Source: Plasmodiophora brassicae (lineage: Eukaryota > Endomyxa: Phytomyxea > Phytomyxea > Plasmodiophorida). Taken from it: DNA of 64,000 nt. This document shows positions 31,901 through 46,900 of the stretch, one piece after another (position 1 is the first letter of the stretch; the number at the start of each line of letters is the position of its first letter). The DNA lies in the NCBI GenBank assembly GCA_036867785.1, contig CP145418.1, positions 124,001 to 188,000 on the forward strand. Direction: 5' to 3'. The notes under the pieces are model-generated. The model saw only the letters and a program-made list of their open reading frames with translations, did no database searches and was not told where the DNA came from. A program made the translations under genes and the position numbers.

Positions 31901-34900
31901 TCGTACATCGTGCTGTACGTCGTCGCCGCTGGGCACGCGTACCCAGCTGGGCACAACGCGTCGAACTGGATGGCAGGGTAGGTACCTTGCCCACATACGT
32001 ACCTAGACATCGCGATCAGCACCAGAACAGGTACCTGGCGTGGACCGTTGCGCGTTACCCTTCCAGGCATTTCGTCGCCTGCGACAGTTGCCACATGCCG
32101 GTGACGCCACAGACGTACCCGGACGGGCAGGGGTCACAGAGCGAAGGATCGACCAGGCCGAGAACGTCGGACCAGGTACCTGTTCAGGGGCGATGATCAG
32201 GAACGGCCGTTCATGTTGGGGCGTCGCGCATTCAGTATTGTACCAGGCGGGCAGGGCATGCAGGTGACGTCGTCCACCTGGGTGCGGTAGTACCCGCGAT
32301 CACACACAACTGGCCGGATCATGCCGAACGCTGGGCACCTGGCAACCAAGCCGTCAGCACGTGACCGGCGCCGCAGCCAACGGAATCGACACTGACTTGT
32401 ATCCGGAAGGGCAGGATAGGCATTGGGCCGCATTGGGCGTAGACGAGAACGTCCCGGGTACGCAGTCGAGTGGGCGGAAGTTGCCAACCTTCATCGAGTA
32501 CTGCCCGGGGACGACAGCGACGGGCGCCGTCGACCCAGCTGGACAGTACGTTCCCGGCTGACAGAACCCGCTGCCGTAAATGTCGGATGACCCCTCCTGG
32601 CAGTACGTCCCTGCTAAACACGGCTGCGGAGCATCGGGTACGTCAGACATCAGGAATTGTTTCGGCTGTTGACCGTATCGACGAACCTGTGCGAACGTGA
32701 AGTTCCAAACGGCGACCTGGGCCGTCTGAACACCCTCCCAGCAGAAGGTGCCCGGCGGGCACGGCGTCGCAAACCCTCCTTGGCAGAAATGCCCTGCGGG
32801 GCATTCCTGCGCCTCGTCCTGCTGCCCGATGCCTTCGCAGAGCAGGCCGGGAGCACACAGCAACGGTTGTACCATGCCCGACAGCGGGCAGATGCTTCCT
32901 GCAGGGCACATGACGCAGACCGGGTTCCCTGTCGTTGCTGCGAACGACCCCCTAGAAACGAACGCGATCAGCGCATCGTCGTGGCCCCGTTGAAGCAACG
33001 TGCACGGGTACCTGGGACACGGGATCGGCACGCCGTTGCCAAGGCCGGGGCAGTAATGCCCAACAGGGCAGGGCACGAGAACGGTCCCCGGCGTCGGCGA
33101 GTAGAACCCTGGCGGCGTCCCCGGCCCCTCGGGCCTGAAATTCCCTGGGCCGCAATTGGCGCCCAGCTCGCAGGGCACCTGCTGCCCTGGCGCCGTCCCC
33201 GGCACACAGTACGACGCGTTCGGGCACAGGGACGGGATCTGCGACGCGACATCGCCGCCCGTGAACGGGTACATGTAGAACGTCCCCCGGGGGGCGACGC
33301 TGGGCAACGCGAACGTCGGCGCCGGCTGCACCAACGACGGCACCAGCGTGTTCCCGGCGCACACGACACCGGCTGGGCACAGCATGGCCGGGTCCGCCGG
33401 TGACCCGACGGTGCAGACGAACCCGGGCGGGCACGGGACCGGTGTTCGCGTCCCGTAGTCTGGGCAGATGAACGGGGCCGGGCAAGAAATGCATCGCGAC
33501 TGGCCGCCCTCCGGTTGGTACGTCCCGGGTGCACACGCCGTGAAGTTCCCGTCGGTGCGGTGGTCGGTGCATTTCGCACCGGCCGGGCACGGGTATTCCG
33601 ACCCTGCAACGCACATCCTCCCTTGTGGGCACTGGAACGAACACCGGGTGTCAGCACGACGCCCCGACGCCAACGATCGCGGGGACGTACCGGGACCGTG
33701 AACGTGAACGGGAGAGCCAGATCGGGCGCGTGCGTCAGCCCGATGTGAATGCCGGACGACTGCAGCGGTGCGGGGAACGTTGTCCCCGGAGGCACGTGGC
33801 ACAGGATCAGGTTCGGTGACAGGACCAGCGTCCACAGCAGGGCTTGCGTCTCCACGACAATGCAGCGCGTTAGGCTCGCATTGTAGACGCCCGGGCCCTG
33901 CACGTCGTCAGGTTGCGTTGCCATCGACCGAATCCATCCTGGGCACTTACTTTGATGAAGACAGCGCTGGCACCGCCTGACGACGCGGAGGACGACGGGA
34001 ACAATTGGGCGGCGGCGACGGCCGCATGGTACTCGAACAAGACGGTGGGCGGGTTCGGTCCGGCGCCAATCACGTCATAGAAGACGTTCACGTGGACGAG
34101 GCCCGGGCTGGCGACGGACGGGCTCGTGCACACGACCGTGGTCTGGTTCTGGACGAACCCGACCGACGACGGCTCGGATCCGAACTGACACATGACCGGG
34201 ACGGAATCGGCGACGAACAGAGGCGTGGCGACCGTGACGGTAACGCGCGTCCCGCCCAGGATCGGGCCCAGGCTTGGCGCCAGTTTGACGATCGCTGGTT
34301 GGGGCCGCCATGCCAACGTGAACCCGCTCGGCCAGTATTGCTGGCCGTTGAACGAGATCGACAGGTTGTACGTACCAGCGGCCATCGAGGCGGGGGACGG
34401 GCACCGTATTTCGTTACTTCTGACAACCGTCGCTGTTGTGCCCAGCGTGCGGTTGAACCGGCAGATGACTTCGTTGGGTTGCAGAGCGGGCGACAGAAGG
34501 TTCTGCCCACGGATGGTGAGGGCGGGACCCTGTGTGCCGGCATAGAACAGGACAGGCGAAGCGCTGGTGACAATCGGAACAGGGTCGTAGGTGAACGTCA
34601 ACGACCCGTACGGCGACTGAACGCCGACGTTAACGACGTCGACGGTGGCGACGGCCGCAAACGGCGTCGGCGGCGAAGTGCACGTCTGCACGCTCGTGGA
34701 GACGAACGTCAACGGGAGGAGCTGATCGGGCTGCAAGTCGACATGGAATCGACATCGCAGCGACGACGAATTCGTGACGTTGTGCCCTGTGAGCGTCACT
34801 ACCGTGCCGCCCCCGACGGGACCGTGCGCAGGCGCCAGCACGCCAACCGCGGTGGCCTCCAGGCTGACCTGGTACAGGAACGCTTGCGACGTGCTGAAGT

Positions 34901-37900
34901 CCACGCCGTCGTTGCTGACAGACACGCGATACGTCCCCGGCAGTAACGGCGGGCGCGCGCACGCCATCTGCGTCGGCGACAAGGGGCGCGCCCCTGCCGA
35001 CACGACCGACGTCCCCTTCGTGAAGCGGCATTGTACCTCCCCAGACATGGCGAACCCCGTTCCTGCACATAGGCGCCAGTGAGTCGGCGCGACTGGCAGC
35101 GTAACAGAAATAGACGGACCTGAGATGTAGACCGTTTCGCCGCCGCCGGTCTGCCCGTCGAGCGGGTGCACGTTCGTGACGTTGGGCAACGGGTTCAGGA
35201 CCAGCTGGACGGTCTGGCTCGGGATGATGTTGCCCGCCGGGAACTGTAGGCCGACCCGATACAGGCCGGGCATCAGGTTCGCGGGCGTCTGGCACTGCGC
35301 AGCGAACGAGGCGACTGATGTTGCAGGCACCGTCACGACGGTGCCGTTGTCGAAGAAGCAACGCGACGGCGATGGGACAACAACGGGAACATTCGCCAGG
35401 CGCAACGTCAGCGTACGCGTAACTTGAGCCGTTGCCACGTTCGGCGTTACAGACACAACCGAAAGGTCGGCGTAGGTGAACGACGCTTCGAATGGGTGCA
35501 CGCGTTGGTTCCCTGGACAGCATCGTATTACTGCCGACCTTTGAGGTTACGAACGTCTCACTTGGCACCATACCTGAGACGTCCCGTACAACGAACTGGA
35601 CGGTCACCCTGGCCTGTGTGCGCATCTTGGGCGACACGCACAGGATCGCGAATCGGGACCCCGACAGGGTCGTGTTCGATGCCGGTACCGTGTCGGCGTA
35701 GGTGTCCGCAGAGAACAGGCACGCGACAACGGCGTCCCCACGACTGATCAGCACGGCGATCGTGATGGTGACCGATGTGCCACCCGCGGACGGGGCCCAG
35801 ACTGGCGACATCGTCATGCCACGAATCGATTCCGGCTGGACTGATACGTGCAGCGATGCCGTTGGCCAGTGAACGCCGTCATTGCCAACCTGATATGAAT
35901 GATCAGCAGAGCGACGTTCGACAACGCAACGCGAAACGTGCCTGGAGAGCGACAGCACCGACGACCTTCTCCGACATGGGCGCTTGGCACGTCACCGTTG
36001 TCGTCGACTGGAACAGGGCTCGGGCTAAAACCCGCCCTCCGAAGAGGCACTGGAGCGTCGGCGAATCAACGAATCCGGTCCCGGTCACCGTCACGGTCTG
36101 TCCTGCCCAGGTCGATACCGGCGACACGCTGCACAACGCCCAGATGAGCAACCATGACGCGACGTTCGCGACGAAGTGTACCTCGATAGTGTCGGCAGCG
36201 ATGCGTAATTGAAGACGGCGCCGGCGGTGCCGAGGACATTGCCACCTACGACGAGGTCGACCTCGACAGTGGACGGCGACCCGGCGGAAGGACTCCAACA
36301 GGTCAACGACGTCGACGACAACCAGGTCGTCGGGACGACGGTCGTACCAGCGAATCGGCACTGCATGCCGGGGACGAATCCGGACCCGGTCACCTGGATC
36401 GAATCCGATCCAGCCAGGGCGCCTGCGGTCGGCGACACCGACACCATCGGCACAGCGATGCGCTGCAGGACGACGGGCGACTCGGCGAACGTCAGGCCAT
36501 TATCAGTGGAGACGGCCACGCGCGTCGTTCCATCGGCCGTTACTTGACATGTCAGCGTGGTCGAGTTGACGACGGAGGCCTGTACCGTTGTTCTCGTCTG
36601 CCGGTCGAATCGGCACAGCGTCGGGCTGCGGAACCCGGCGCCGGTGACAGTGATCACGATCGGCGCGGCACCCGATGCGATGTACGCTGGCACGTGAACC
36701 GGCCAGACGCTCAACACCACGGGAGGTGTCGCCAGGATCGACAGGACCAAGTACGATGCAGACCAATCGACGCCATTGTTGCCGACGCGTAACGTAACGC
36801 GAGTAACGTTCGCCGACGTCATAACCGCTTCAGGCACGTTGCATCGCACGATGGACGCATTGTTGAAGACGGCCGGCACGACGACAACGCCGTTCAGCAG
36901 ACAGGATAGCGAGGGCGTGCCCATGAAGTTGGCACCCTGGACGACGACATCGGTGGTCCCTGGGGAGATCGCCGACGATGCGGCCGCCGATACGACCGTC
37001 GGCGCGTAGACGGTGAACGGCAGCGCTTGGCCGTACGAATGCAATGCGACGAACATGACGCCGACCTGCAAGCCGGATTGGGGCGTTGGGCACGTTGCCA
37101 GCGCGCTCGACACGGGAGCCACAGGCGTGGTCGCGAGCGGCGTCGCCGACGAGATCGTCGCGTAGAACAGACAGAATGACGCGCTGGTCAGGTTGGTCCC
37201 GCCCAGAGTCAACGTTGTGCCTCCGGAGACGGGCCCGGACGACGGTACCATGCGCTGAAGCGCGGGAACAGGCGTGCGGCGGTACACCAGCGTCCTCGCG
37301 TTGAACAGTGTCCCATCGGCGTTCATCAGGCGAACCGTGGACGACGGTGATAGCGACGGCGGCGCCTGGCACTGGACGGCGGTCGTGTTCAGGAAGATGG
37401 GCGATGGGGTTGTAATGACGGCACCGTCCCATTCGCACTGGACGCCGGGTACCATGCCCGACCCGACGAGGACAACGTTCTGGGTGATGCCCAGAGGTCC
37501 GGTCGCAGGCGACAGATAGAGGACAGTCGTGGCCACCTGCTTGATCGCTGCCGTGAACAGTTGGGCCGCACCGCACGCGACCGCCAGCGTTATCGATGTG
37601 GTCGCGTTACAGGACGGCAGGCGACAACGCAGCAGCGACGAAGAGACGACGCGAGCGCTGTAGGAGGTCGATGCGGACGACGACGACGACGACGAGGTGT
37701 ACAGGCATGTGAACGGCAGCGCGGGAGACAAATTGGATCCGGAGACCGACACGAACGCGTACGCGTCGCAGGGGACCGGCGACGCGGGCGACACCGACGA
37801 CACCGTCGGCATTGGGTACACAGTGAAGTTCGTGTCGAGCGTGGCGACACTGTCGAGGATCACCTGGAACTGGACGGCCGACCCTGCCGGGAGCGACGAC

Positions 37901-40900
37901 GGCGACGGGCACGACGCCGTCGTCCCCGACTGGAACGTCACCGGCGCCGTCGTCTGGACGGCGAACCGGCAGAACGCGCCGGACGTATCCGCGACGGCGC
38001 TGGCGAACACGAGGTGGATATCGGTGGACGTCCCCGGGATGCCGACCAGCGGGTACGCCGACACGACCGCCGGCGGCAACGCCGGGGCGTACACGACGGT
38101 GCTGTTGCGGCGGATGCCGTTGACGATCACGTCGACTGCAACAGCGCCGCTGGCCCAGCCGAGCGCAGTTCCATTTATAGCGCACTGCGCCGTCGCGTCG
38201 CTGCGCACCGTCGCGGACACGTTCACGGGCGCCGACCCGCCCCGCCGCACCCGGCACTGGACGACGTTCGGCGGTGCCAGACCGCGCCCCGTGATCGTCA
38301 CCAGCGCCGGCCACGACGACGTCACGTTGATGGCGTCCGCTAGACGCTCCAGCGTCAGCGACAGCGTGTTCGTCGCGTAGGGCGCATTGTCGAGCAGCAA
38401 CGTCACGTTGACGACCGTGCCGGCGTACACATCGGGGAGCGCGCAGGACACCGCGGACGACGACACGGTTGTCGCCGCAGACGACGACGTCGTGACCGGG
38501 CCGGTGAACGCGCAGGTCACCGTGCCCTGCGACCCTAGGGCCGGGCTTGTCGACAGCGTCAGCGTCGCCGTCGGCAGCATGGTTCCACTGCCGATGCGGG
38601 CGATCGTAACGCGCGGGATCGCTTCGAACGTGAGCGAAACGCCCGACACTTGAATCGGGACCAGACGCGTTTGCCCACGAACGCCGGGCGTCAACGCGAA
38701 CGTCATGAACGACGAATTGGCAATCGACGTGGCGTTGACAGCGACGCCGTTAACGGTCAAGTACGACGACGTCGGCGATGTGAACCCCGCGCCGCGAACC
38801 GTCAACGCGATCGTGTCCAGCGAGGACAACGTGGCGTACGCCGGCGAGACCGCGTCGAGGCGCGGCGCCAGGTACAATCGGAAGGGGACCGACGCCGACG
38901 CGAACGGCGCCACCGCGTTGATGACGGCGACGGACACCTGTGCCTGGTTCGGGAACTGCCACGCCGGCAACGTGCACGTTATCTCGTGCGCGCTGACGAA
39001 CGACCGCAACGGGACCAGCAGGGTGCCGTTGAACAGGCACGACGACTGCGACGTCAACTGCGACCCGACGACCGTGACGACGGTGTCGAACGCGGACGCG
39101 CCCGACGACGGCGACACGGACGCGACCGTCGGCGAGAACGCGGTCGGAACTGGCAACGCCGCCGACGACGTCACGCCCAGGTCGTTGGAGACCGCCACCG
39201 TTAGCGACGTCATCGACGTGCACCCGATAGCGGCCAGCGACGACACGCTGCAGACGACCTGCGTTGCCGACAGGAACGTACCCGGGGCGGGTACGCGCCG
39301 GGGCACCGGCGCGGCGCACGTGAACACGCACCGGAGGTCCGTGCTAGACAGGAAGTTCGCACCGGTGACGGTCACGCCGCCGCTGAACGCGTCCGCGACG
39401 AACGACACGGAGGCCAACGTCGGCTGTTGGGCGAAGACCTGCAGGGCGACAGGCGATTCGGACAGGAAGCGTTGCAGGGCGTCGGTCACGGCCACCAGCA
39501 CCGGGGACGCGCCGGGGGCGATCGCGCCCGGCACCGGACACACGACCTGGCGACTCGTCTGCGACGTCGGCGATGTCACCCACGACGTGGACAGGTTGGC
39601 GGCGATGAACTTGCATTGGCACTGCGGGAACAGCAGGTTCGCGCCGGTGAGGGTGACGCTGGCGGACGCGCCCGTCCATGCCAAGGTGGCCGGCGTCACG
39701 CCCGACACGACGGGCTGATTGTAGACGGAGACGGCCAGCGTCGACGCCAGCTGGTACCAGTTGTCGATGACGATCGTGACGGTGGACGTCGCGAACAGCA
39801 CCAGCGCGCCGCAGTCGACAGCGGTCCCGTTCAGCAGCGTGCCAGGCGTCGCTGTCCCGGGCAGGATCAGGCACGACAGCGTCATGTGCGACGATAACGA
39901 CACGAGCGGCGCAGCGTACACGACCACCTTGGACGGGACGCCGGCGATCATCCAGCTGGGCGACACGCCGGCGAGAACGGGGTCGGACGTCGCATACGGG
40001 AACGTTCGCGTCGTCCAGGGCGCCACCAGCTGGCGGAACGTTGCCCCATTGTCGATCGACAACGAGACCGACGTGGCGTTCCCGTACGCCTGACTAGCGC
40101 TGGGCACCTGGCAGACCAGCGCGGTCGCGTTCAGGACGAACCCGGGCGATGCCGGCGCGTCATCGAACTTGCAGAGGACTGGGGACGACTGCGGGAACGC
40201 GGTCCCGACGATGGTGACATACGTTGTCGACAGCGGCGTCGACGACGACGGGACGGCCGCGGGCATCGGTACGACGTCGAACGTCAGCTTCGAGGGCGAC
40301 CCGGCTGGGTAGAGTGGGTCGGCGACCTGCAGGGCGAACCGACCGGGCGTCGTCGTTGGAACCGTGCAGATGAGCGCGGACGAGTTCAGACGCAGCGTCG
40401 ACAAGGGCGTGACGCCCTGCAGGATGCAGAAGGCGCCGGGTGCGAAATCGGCGCCCTGGACGGTGATGGACGCGGATCCGCCCGCCGCCTGCCAAGCCTG
40501 CGAAGGCGACAGCGAATAGAGACGCGACGAATCGACCGTTTGAAGGGCGGTCTGCTGGGCGGACGACCCGACGGGCAGGCCGGCCCCGGCGATCGTGATA
40601 CGTGTCGTCCCCGAGGGCAACGCCGGGATCAGGCAGGTCCCTTGCGAGTTGTTGACCATGCGGGCAGTAACCGGCGACACGCTAGAACGAGGACAACAGT
40701 CAGCGCCAGGACAAAGCCAGTCATCACCCCAGCCGACCGACTTTGGCATAGAGCAATAGATCGGCGATGGCGACGACAGCAAGTTCGTCCCCCAGAACGT
40801 CAGCGTCGTCGGGTACGCGGATGCGGCCGACACCCTACACGACCTTCTGTCAGCAACCGGGACCGATACACGAACGACGTTTGCCCCGTACGTGGACGTC

Positions 40901-43900
40901 GTCAGGATGGACGCGGGCGGGATGAACGAGAAGTTGACGGAGGCGCTGTGTTCGTTGCAAATCAGACAAGGGTGGTGGCGCCCCGTCTGCCCAGGCGCTC
41001 CGTACCTGGCACCAATGGATAACGTGGCGTACAGCGAACGGAACGGTGGCGCCTCGGGTACGTCGCATCGAGCCAACGTCGACGATAGCGCGTGCATCGT
41101 CGTGGCGACCCTGGACCCGAATATGCATTGCGAGGCGTTCGTCGATAGGAACCCGGTGCCGTTGACCAGCACGTGGTCCACCTGATGCGTACGATGCATG
41201 GGTGGAGCGGTTTCCGTAACGGGATACGCTTGCGGGTACCTGTTGCCCATTGGGAACGTAGGCCTGCAGGCCGGTGATCGTGACAGCTGTAGGCGAGCGA
41301 ACAACGGTGGCGAACGGCGCGAATCGGGACGCGCTGTCGACGCTGCTGATCTCGACCAGGACCCGTTCGCCCCGTAACGCTGATGGCAACGGGCACGACA
41401 CGTGGCTGGTGTCGATGATCGATGCGGTCACGACGACCTGGGCCGTCCGGTTGTCGTACCGCGACAGCCGGCACGCCGGCGACGCACCGATGACGCCGTT
41501 CGTGGTGACGATCACCGACGACAACGATGGCGACATGGCCGCCGACAGGGCCTGGACCTCGACTATGGCGCTGGCCCAACACGTCAGCGATTGGCGAACG
41601 ACGACGGCAGGGTGCTGACTTACGCCGGCAGCGCCAGCTGGTTGCTGGGCATCGATATGCCATCGGCGATCGAGCTGATGAAGAACGTGCCCTGGACGGT
41701 GGTGCTCCCGAGCGTCGGTATGGCGCATTGCAGGTAGGTGCCGTTGGTGACGGTGGCGGGGACGGCGGTCGTGTCAAAGTAGCACGTGACCGACGCGGAC
41801 GCCATGTCGTACCGGCCGTAGACGCCCAGCATCGACGTCGTTGCCAGCGTTCGCTGCGCCAACGACAACGCCCTGATCGAGAAGTCGCCAATGTCGTCGA
41901 TCTGGACGCTGCCGCGGGACACGATCACGGTCCCGTCGTTGATGCCGATCTGGACGGTCACGTTGCCGAATCGGGGCGGGATCGCGGGCAACGGGCACGT
42001 CACCCCGGCCAGCGTCGGCAGCGTTGTCGCCGGGGCGATCAGGGCGCCCGATCCCAGGACGCACTGGAACGGGATCGACGTCGTTGCGAAACCGGCCCCC
42101 AATACCGTCAGCACGGATGCGCCCGACGACGCCGACTCGAACGCCATCGACGCGTTCACCAGGACTGGAAGTCTTATCAGCGATGCGAGACGCGTCCATC
42201 GAATGGGACGTACCAATGTCGAAGAAGGTGAATGTGACTGCGCTGGGCACGAACGGGCTCGTTGGCAGGCCGGTGGCGACGCTGAGCGTTCGTGCCCCGA
42301 CGAGCGCCGGTGTGACGGGGATCGTGCAGAGCAGCGTCGTGCTGCTGACGAACGTCGCTGGCAGCGTCGTGTTCGTGCCGATCTGCAGGAACGAGGTCGA
42401 CGTGAACCCGGCGCCGGTGACCGTGATCTGGTTCGACGACCACAGCGACCCGCCCACGGGCGACACCAGCGTGATGGACGGGCGCGGCACGACAGCGATC
42501 TCGATCGCTTCCGACTGGTTCCCGTTCGGGTACAGAAGGCTGATCGGCGTCGACGGCGACGACAGCGCCGTTACCGTCACGTGCATTGCCGTTGTGTTGA
42601 CGATCGCCGGCGCGATGGTCACGTCCCCGACGAGAACGGCGAGGACAGCGCCGGCCGAGAACCCGGTTCCCGTCAGCGTCAACGACTTCGGCGCACCATC
42701 ATCGTAGACCAGCGATGGCGACACCGATGCGATCGTCGGCTGCGCCGGCAACGACAATGGAGTCGCGATTCGCGGCGACGACGCGTCGCCGGCCGTCACA
42801 TTGTACGACGGCAGCGACGTCGACGGGATGCGGCACAGGATGGACGTCGCGTTCAGGTAGACGGCCGTCACCGTGAACGTCAGGAACCCGTCATCTGTGT
42901 CGCACCAAACGCTGAGTCGACTGCTCCACAGGCCCAGGTTCGTGCACGGGTACCGAACGAGCACGACAGGGACGGGGAATCGCGGAACCTGGACCCGTAG
43001 ACGAGGGCCGTCTCCGGCGTCAGCATTCGCGCCGAGCTGGCGGCGCCGTTGGAGAAGAGCGTCACCGGCTGCAGGCCCGTTGTCGCATTCGCGAACGACA
43101 GCACGAGCGACAGGTCCACCGTTCCTGCTTGTCGACGGTTACGTCAAGATACGAGCGCGCGCGCCCCTGCCTTCCGTACCTGATAGGCCCGACCGCGCTG
43201 GCGTCGGGCATGTCACCGACGTCGACGTGACCTGCGTCGGGACCGTCGACGTCGACCCGAACTTGCAGAGCATGTCGTACCCGGTCGGGAAGGTGCCGGT
43301 GACGATGACGCTGGATGACACGTTCGCGTCGAGGGCGGACGGCGACACGCCCGTCACCACCGGGGACGGCACGACGGGCACAACAATGATCGGCGACCCG
43401 CGAACGTCGTCGGCGAACTGGACGGCCAGGGCGGGTGCCCGCGCCGTCAGCGCCGGGATCGTGCAGACGACCAGCGTCGGGGTCGCCAGCGTTGCCGCGC
43501 CGATCGACGTCCCGTTCAACAGGCAGGCCACCGACCCGACCGCATTGAACCGCTGACCTGTGCACAGCAACGGGTCGCTTAGCGGCGGACGACCATCACG
43601 TCGACGATGTCCCGTTCGGTACCGCGAATGGACAGTTGCACCGAGGTAGGCGATAACTCGGCAACGTACGACGGCGTCGTGCCGGTGATGACCATCGCGT
43701 CCAGGACGCTGACCGGGATCGACGGCCCTGACATCGAGACGCCCGGGGCGACGACGGCAACCTGTTTGGCATCAGCACACGGCGACAGGGGGGCGCGACG
43801 CGAACGAGGCGAACGTACCGCCATGGACGTGGGGCGGAACGGGTCCTCGGGGATGCGACACCGGATCTCGGTACTCGCGACCCAGAGGGCATCCGACGCC

Positions 43901-46900
43901 ACCGTATGGTTCGTCGAGTTCATGTACAGGCATTGCAGGGCGGACGCGGCCGTCGCGTTCGTCTCGAACCCGGACCCGGTGACGGTCAGGATCAGGCCGG
44001 ATCCCTGGCCGGCCACCAGGACCGATGGCCGGATCTGGGTCACCACCGGCGTCGACACGTACCGGAACACGAGGGACGCGCCCGTCCACCCGGCGATCCC
44101 GTTCGACATTCGCAGGGACACGGGCCCGGACGACGTATGCGCCGGCGTCGTGCACGTCGCTAACGACGACGTGACGATCGTCGCGGCCACCTGCGTCGCC
44201 GAGCCGAACAGGCACGACTGGGATGTGCCGACGAACCCGGACCCATGCAGCGTGATCTGTGTGCCGCCCGACGTGGTGCCCCAGGCCGGAACGACGCTGG
44301 TCAACACGACGTCGCCGTAGACCGTGAACGGCGTCGTCAGCGTGACGTTGGCGTCGCTGTTCAGCACGACCCGGAGCGTCGTGGTGTACCCGGCTGGCAA
44401 CGCGGGCGACAGGCATTGCAGGGCCGAGGCGTTCACGAACGTCGACTGGACGGTGACACCCGCGAACACGCAGGTGACGACGTCACTGCTGCTGGCGTTG
44501 ACCGTCCTGATCGTGATCGGGAGACCGCCCCGCTCTGGCGACGCCTTCGGGTTGGCGTCCACCAGCACAGGAACCGCCACCGTCTGGCTGAACACGCTGG
44601 AAGACACAGCTGCGAACACAAACACAGAGAGTCGGATCAGTTGCCACCATAGCGGACGCGGTGATGGCGCGTACCGAAGCTGAACGCTTTGGCGTCGTTG
44701 GCAACCTGGACGGAGACGTTCGCCGGCAGCGCCAGCGGGGGCGTGATGCAGGACACGGTGCTGGCCGACACGTACCGGGCGAGGGTCAGCGCGCCGCCGA
44801 ACGAGCACGACAGGTACGGGGCGTCCACGAACCCGGATCCCGTCACCGTCACCGACGTGTTCCCGTAGACGGGCCCACGAGTCGGCTTGATCTGTTAACA
44901 ACGGTTCACGCGTGGCCACGATCTTTCTCTGGCGCTAGTACCGATTGGACGACGGGGCGCGCAAAGAGTTCGATCAGGAAGGTGTCGGGCGGCTCCTCGG
45001 TCAGGGTCGATTCGCCGCTAACGATGGCGAACCGGGCGAGCCCTGGCGACAGGTTGCCGGCCTGGCAAATGACGCTGGTCGTCGAATAGGACGTCGCCGG
45101 GACGCGTACGGGGCCGATCTGACAGGTCGGGGCGACGTGGAAGACGGGGAACGCGCCCGTCGCGTTGAACACGGATACGTTGGCGCTCGAGACACTGACC
45201 AAGGTGACTGCCGACAGCGTCGGGCGCTTCTCGGGCGTCACCATCGGTGCCGCCAGCGTCGCCACGTCGTTGTTGCTGGTGACGACGCTGAGCGTGTACG
45301 ACGACGTGGACGGCAGGCGCGGCGCCGGGCACACGATCATCGTACTGTTCAGGAAAGCTGCGGGGACGCGAACGTCGTTGAACGCGCACGCCAACGCCGC
45401 CGTCAGCGGGAACGATGTGCCGCTGACCGTCAAAGCGCCTGCGTTGCACGTGCGGGTCAGCAGGAGAGCGACGTTGTCGACAGGTGCAGGTGCGTGCGCC
45501 TCACTGGGTGTTTGCTCGAAGACGATTCGCTGGACGATGCCGGTGACGGAGACGGCCGGCACGTACCGGTAGTACAGGACATCCGGCGCGTAATCGACGC
45601 CTCCGTTGAGCGACACGCGGACAGACACGTTGCCAGACGCGACCGCCGGCGGCGTCACGATATCGACCCGCGTGCTGTACGACATGCATGAGGCGCAGGG
45701 ACGCGGCAACGATGGAACCACCACGACGGGGGCAACCTTGAGATGAAGGTGGCCGGGGCGGTCCGGTTGCCGATCAGGCAGGTCAGGTAGGGCGAGTTCA
45801 GGTAGTTGAACCCGTAAACGCGGACGGTGGTGTTGCCGGCGACCGTCCCCCAGGGGGGCCACAGCGACGCCAGGCGCACGGGCGCATAGAAGCGGAACGA
45901 CAGGCCCGTCGACAGGAACGTGTTTGGGTCGGCGGCATCCGCTACCGAGATCGTCGCTGCGCGATCGTTCAGCACACCTTCGACAACGCCAACAGCACCG
46001 CATGCAGCGACGAACCGGTTCCCGGGAACATGGCCGGCATGACGAAGCGGATCGCGGTGGCGTTCACGAAGCCGGGCGTGGCGTACCTGGCGTCGGGCCC
46101 TGCGCCGATCTGGACCGACAACGACATGACCGACGTGTTGAACCGGGTGCTGGCACCCGACGCGACGGTCAGGTATACGGTCGACGATCCAGCGGCGGGG
46201 CCCATGGTCGGTGATATGCCCGTTGGGATCGTCGTCTCGAGGAACCGGACCTGTTTCGGCAACGTGGCGAACACGCCGCCCCCGTCCAGGCTCAACGCCA
46301 GCGACAACGTCGTGCCGGCTGGCTGGAACGGCGCCGCACAGGTCGCCGTCGTCGTGCTGGCGATCTGGGCCGGCGCCAGTGTGCCGGTCCCGAACTGGCA
46401 AACGGCCAGCGACGTGTTGTAGAACCCGGCGCCCGTGATGGTGACCAGGGTGCCGCCCAGCCACGTCACGTTCACCGGTGTGAACGACGCCACCGTGATC
46501 GGCGTCGTGAACTGGACGTTGACGGTGTCGGTGGAGAACTCCTGCAGGTTGTTCGTCACCCGAACTTGGTAGGAGCCGGCGCCGTGCGCGTTCGTCGTGA
46601 CGTGCAACTCCTGCGACGACACGAAGACGGGCGTGTAGAGCGTCGCGTCGATGCGGACGCGCAGGTTGGGGCTGTTCAGGAACAGGTACCCGGAGACGGT
46701 GATGGGCGTGCCGCCCAGCGTCGACGCCCGTCCTGGCAGCACACTGACGACGCGCGGCAGGCGCGCGTACGTGAACGTGGTCCAGGACGGCGGCGTGAAC
46801 GACAACCCGGAGAACGACAGGTCGACCCAGGCGGGACCCAGCGCTGCCGCCGGCGTCGTGCATTGCACATGCGTGCTTGACACGAACGTGGCCGATACCC

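Noticed and set aside
34005-38343. Several long plus-strand frames (for example 34005-34946 and 37561-38343)
   Set aside because: They are shadows of minus-strand IPT coding sequence, with low-complexity Arg-rich composition and no splice logic.
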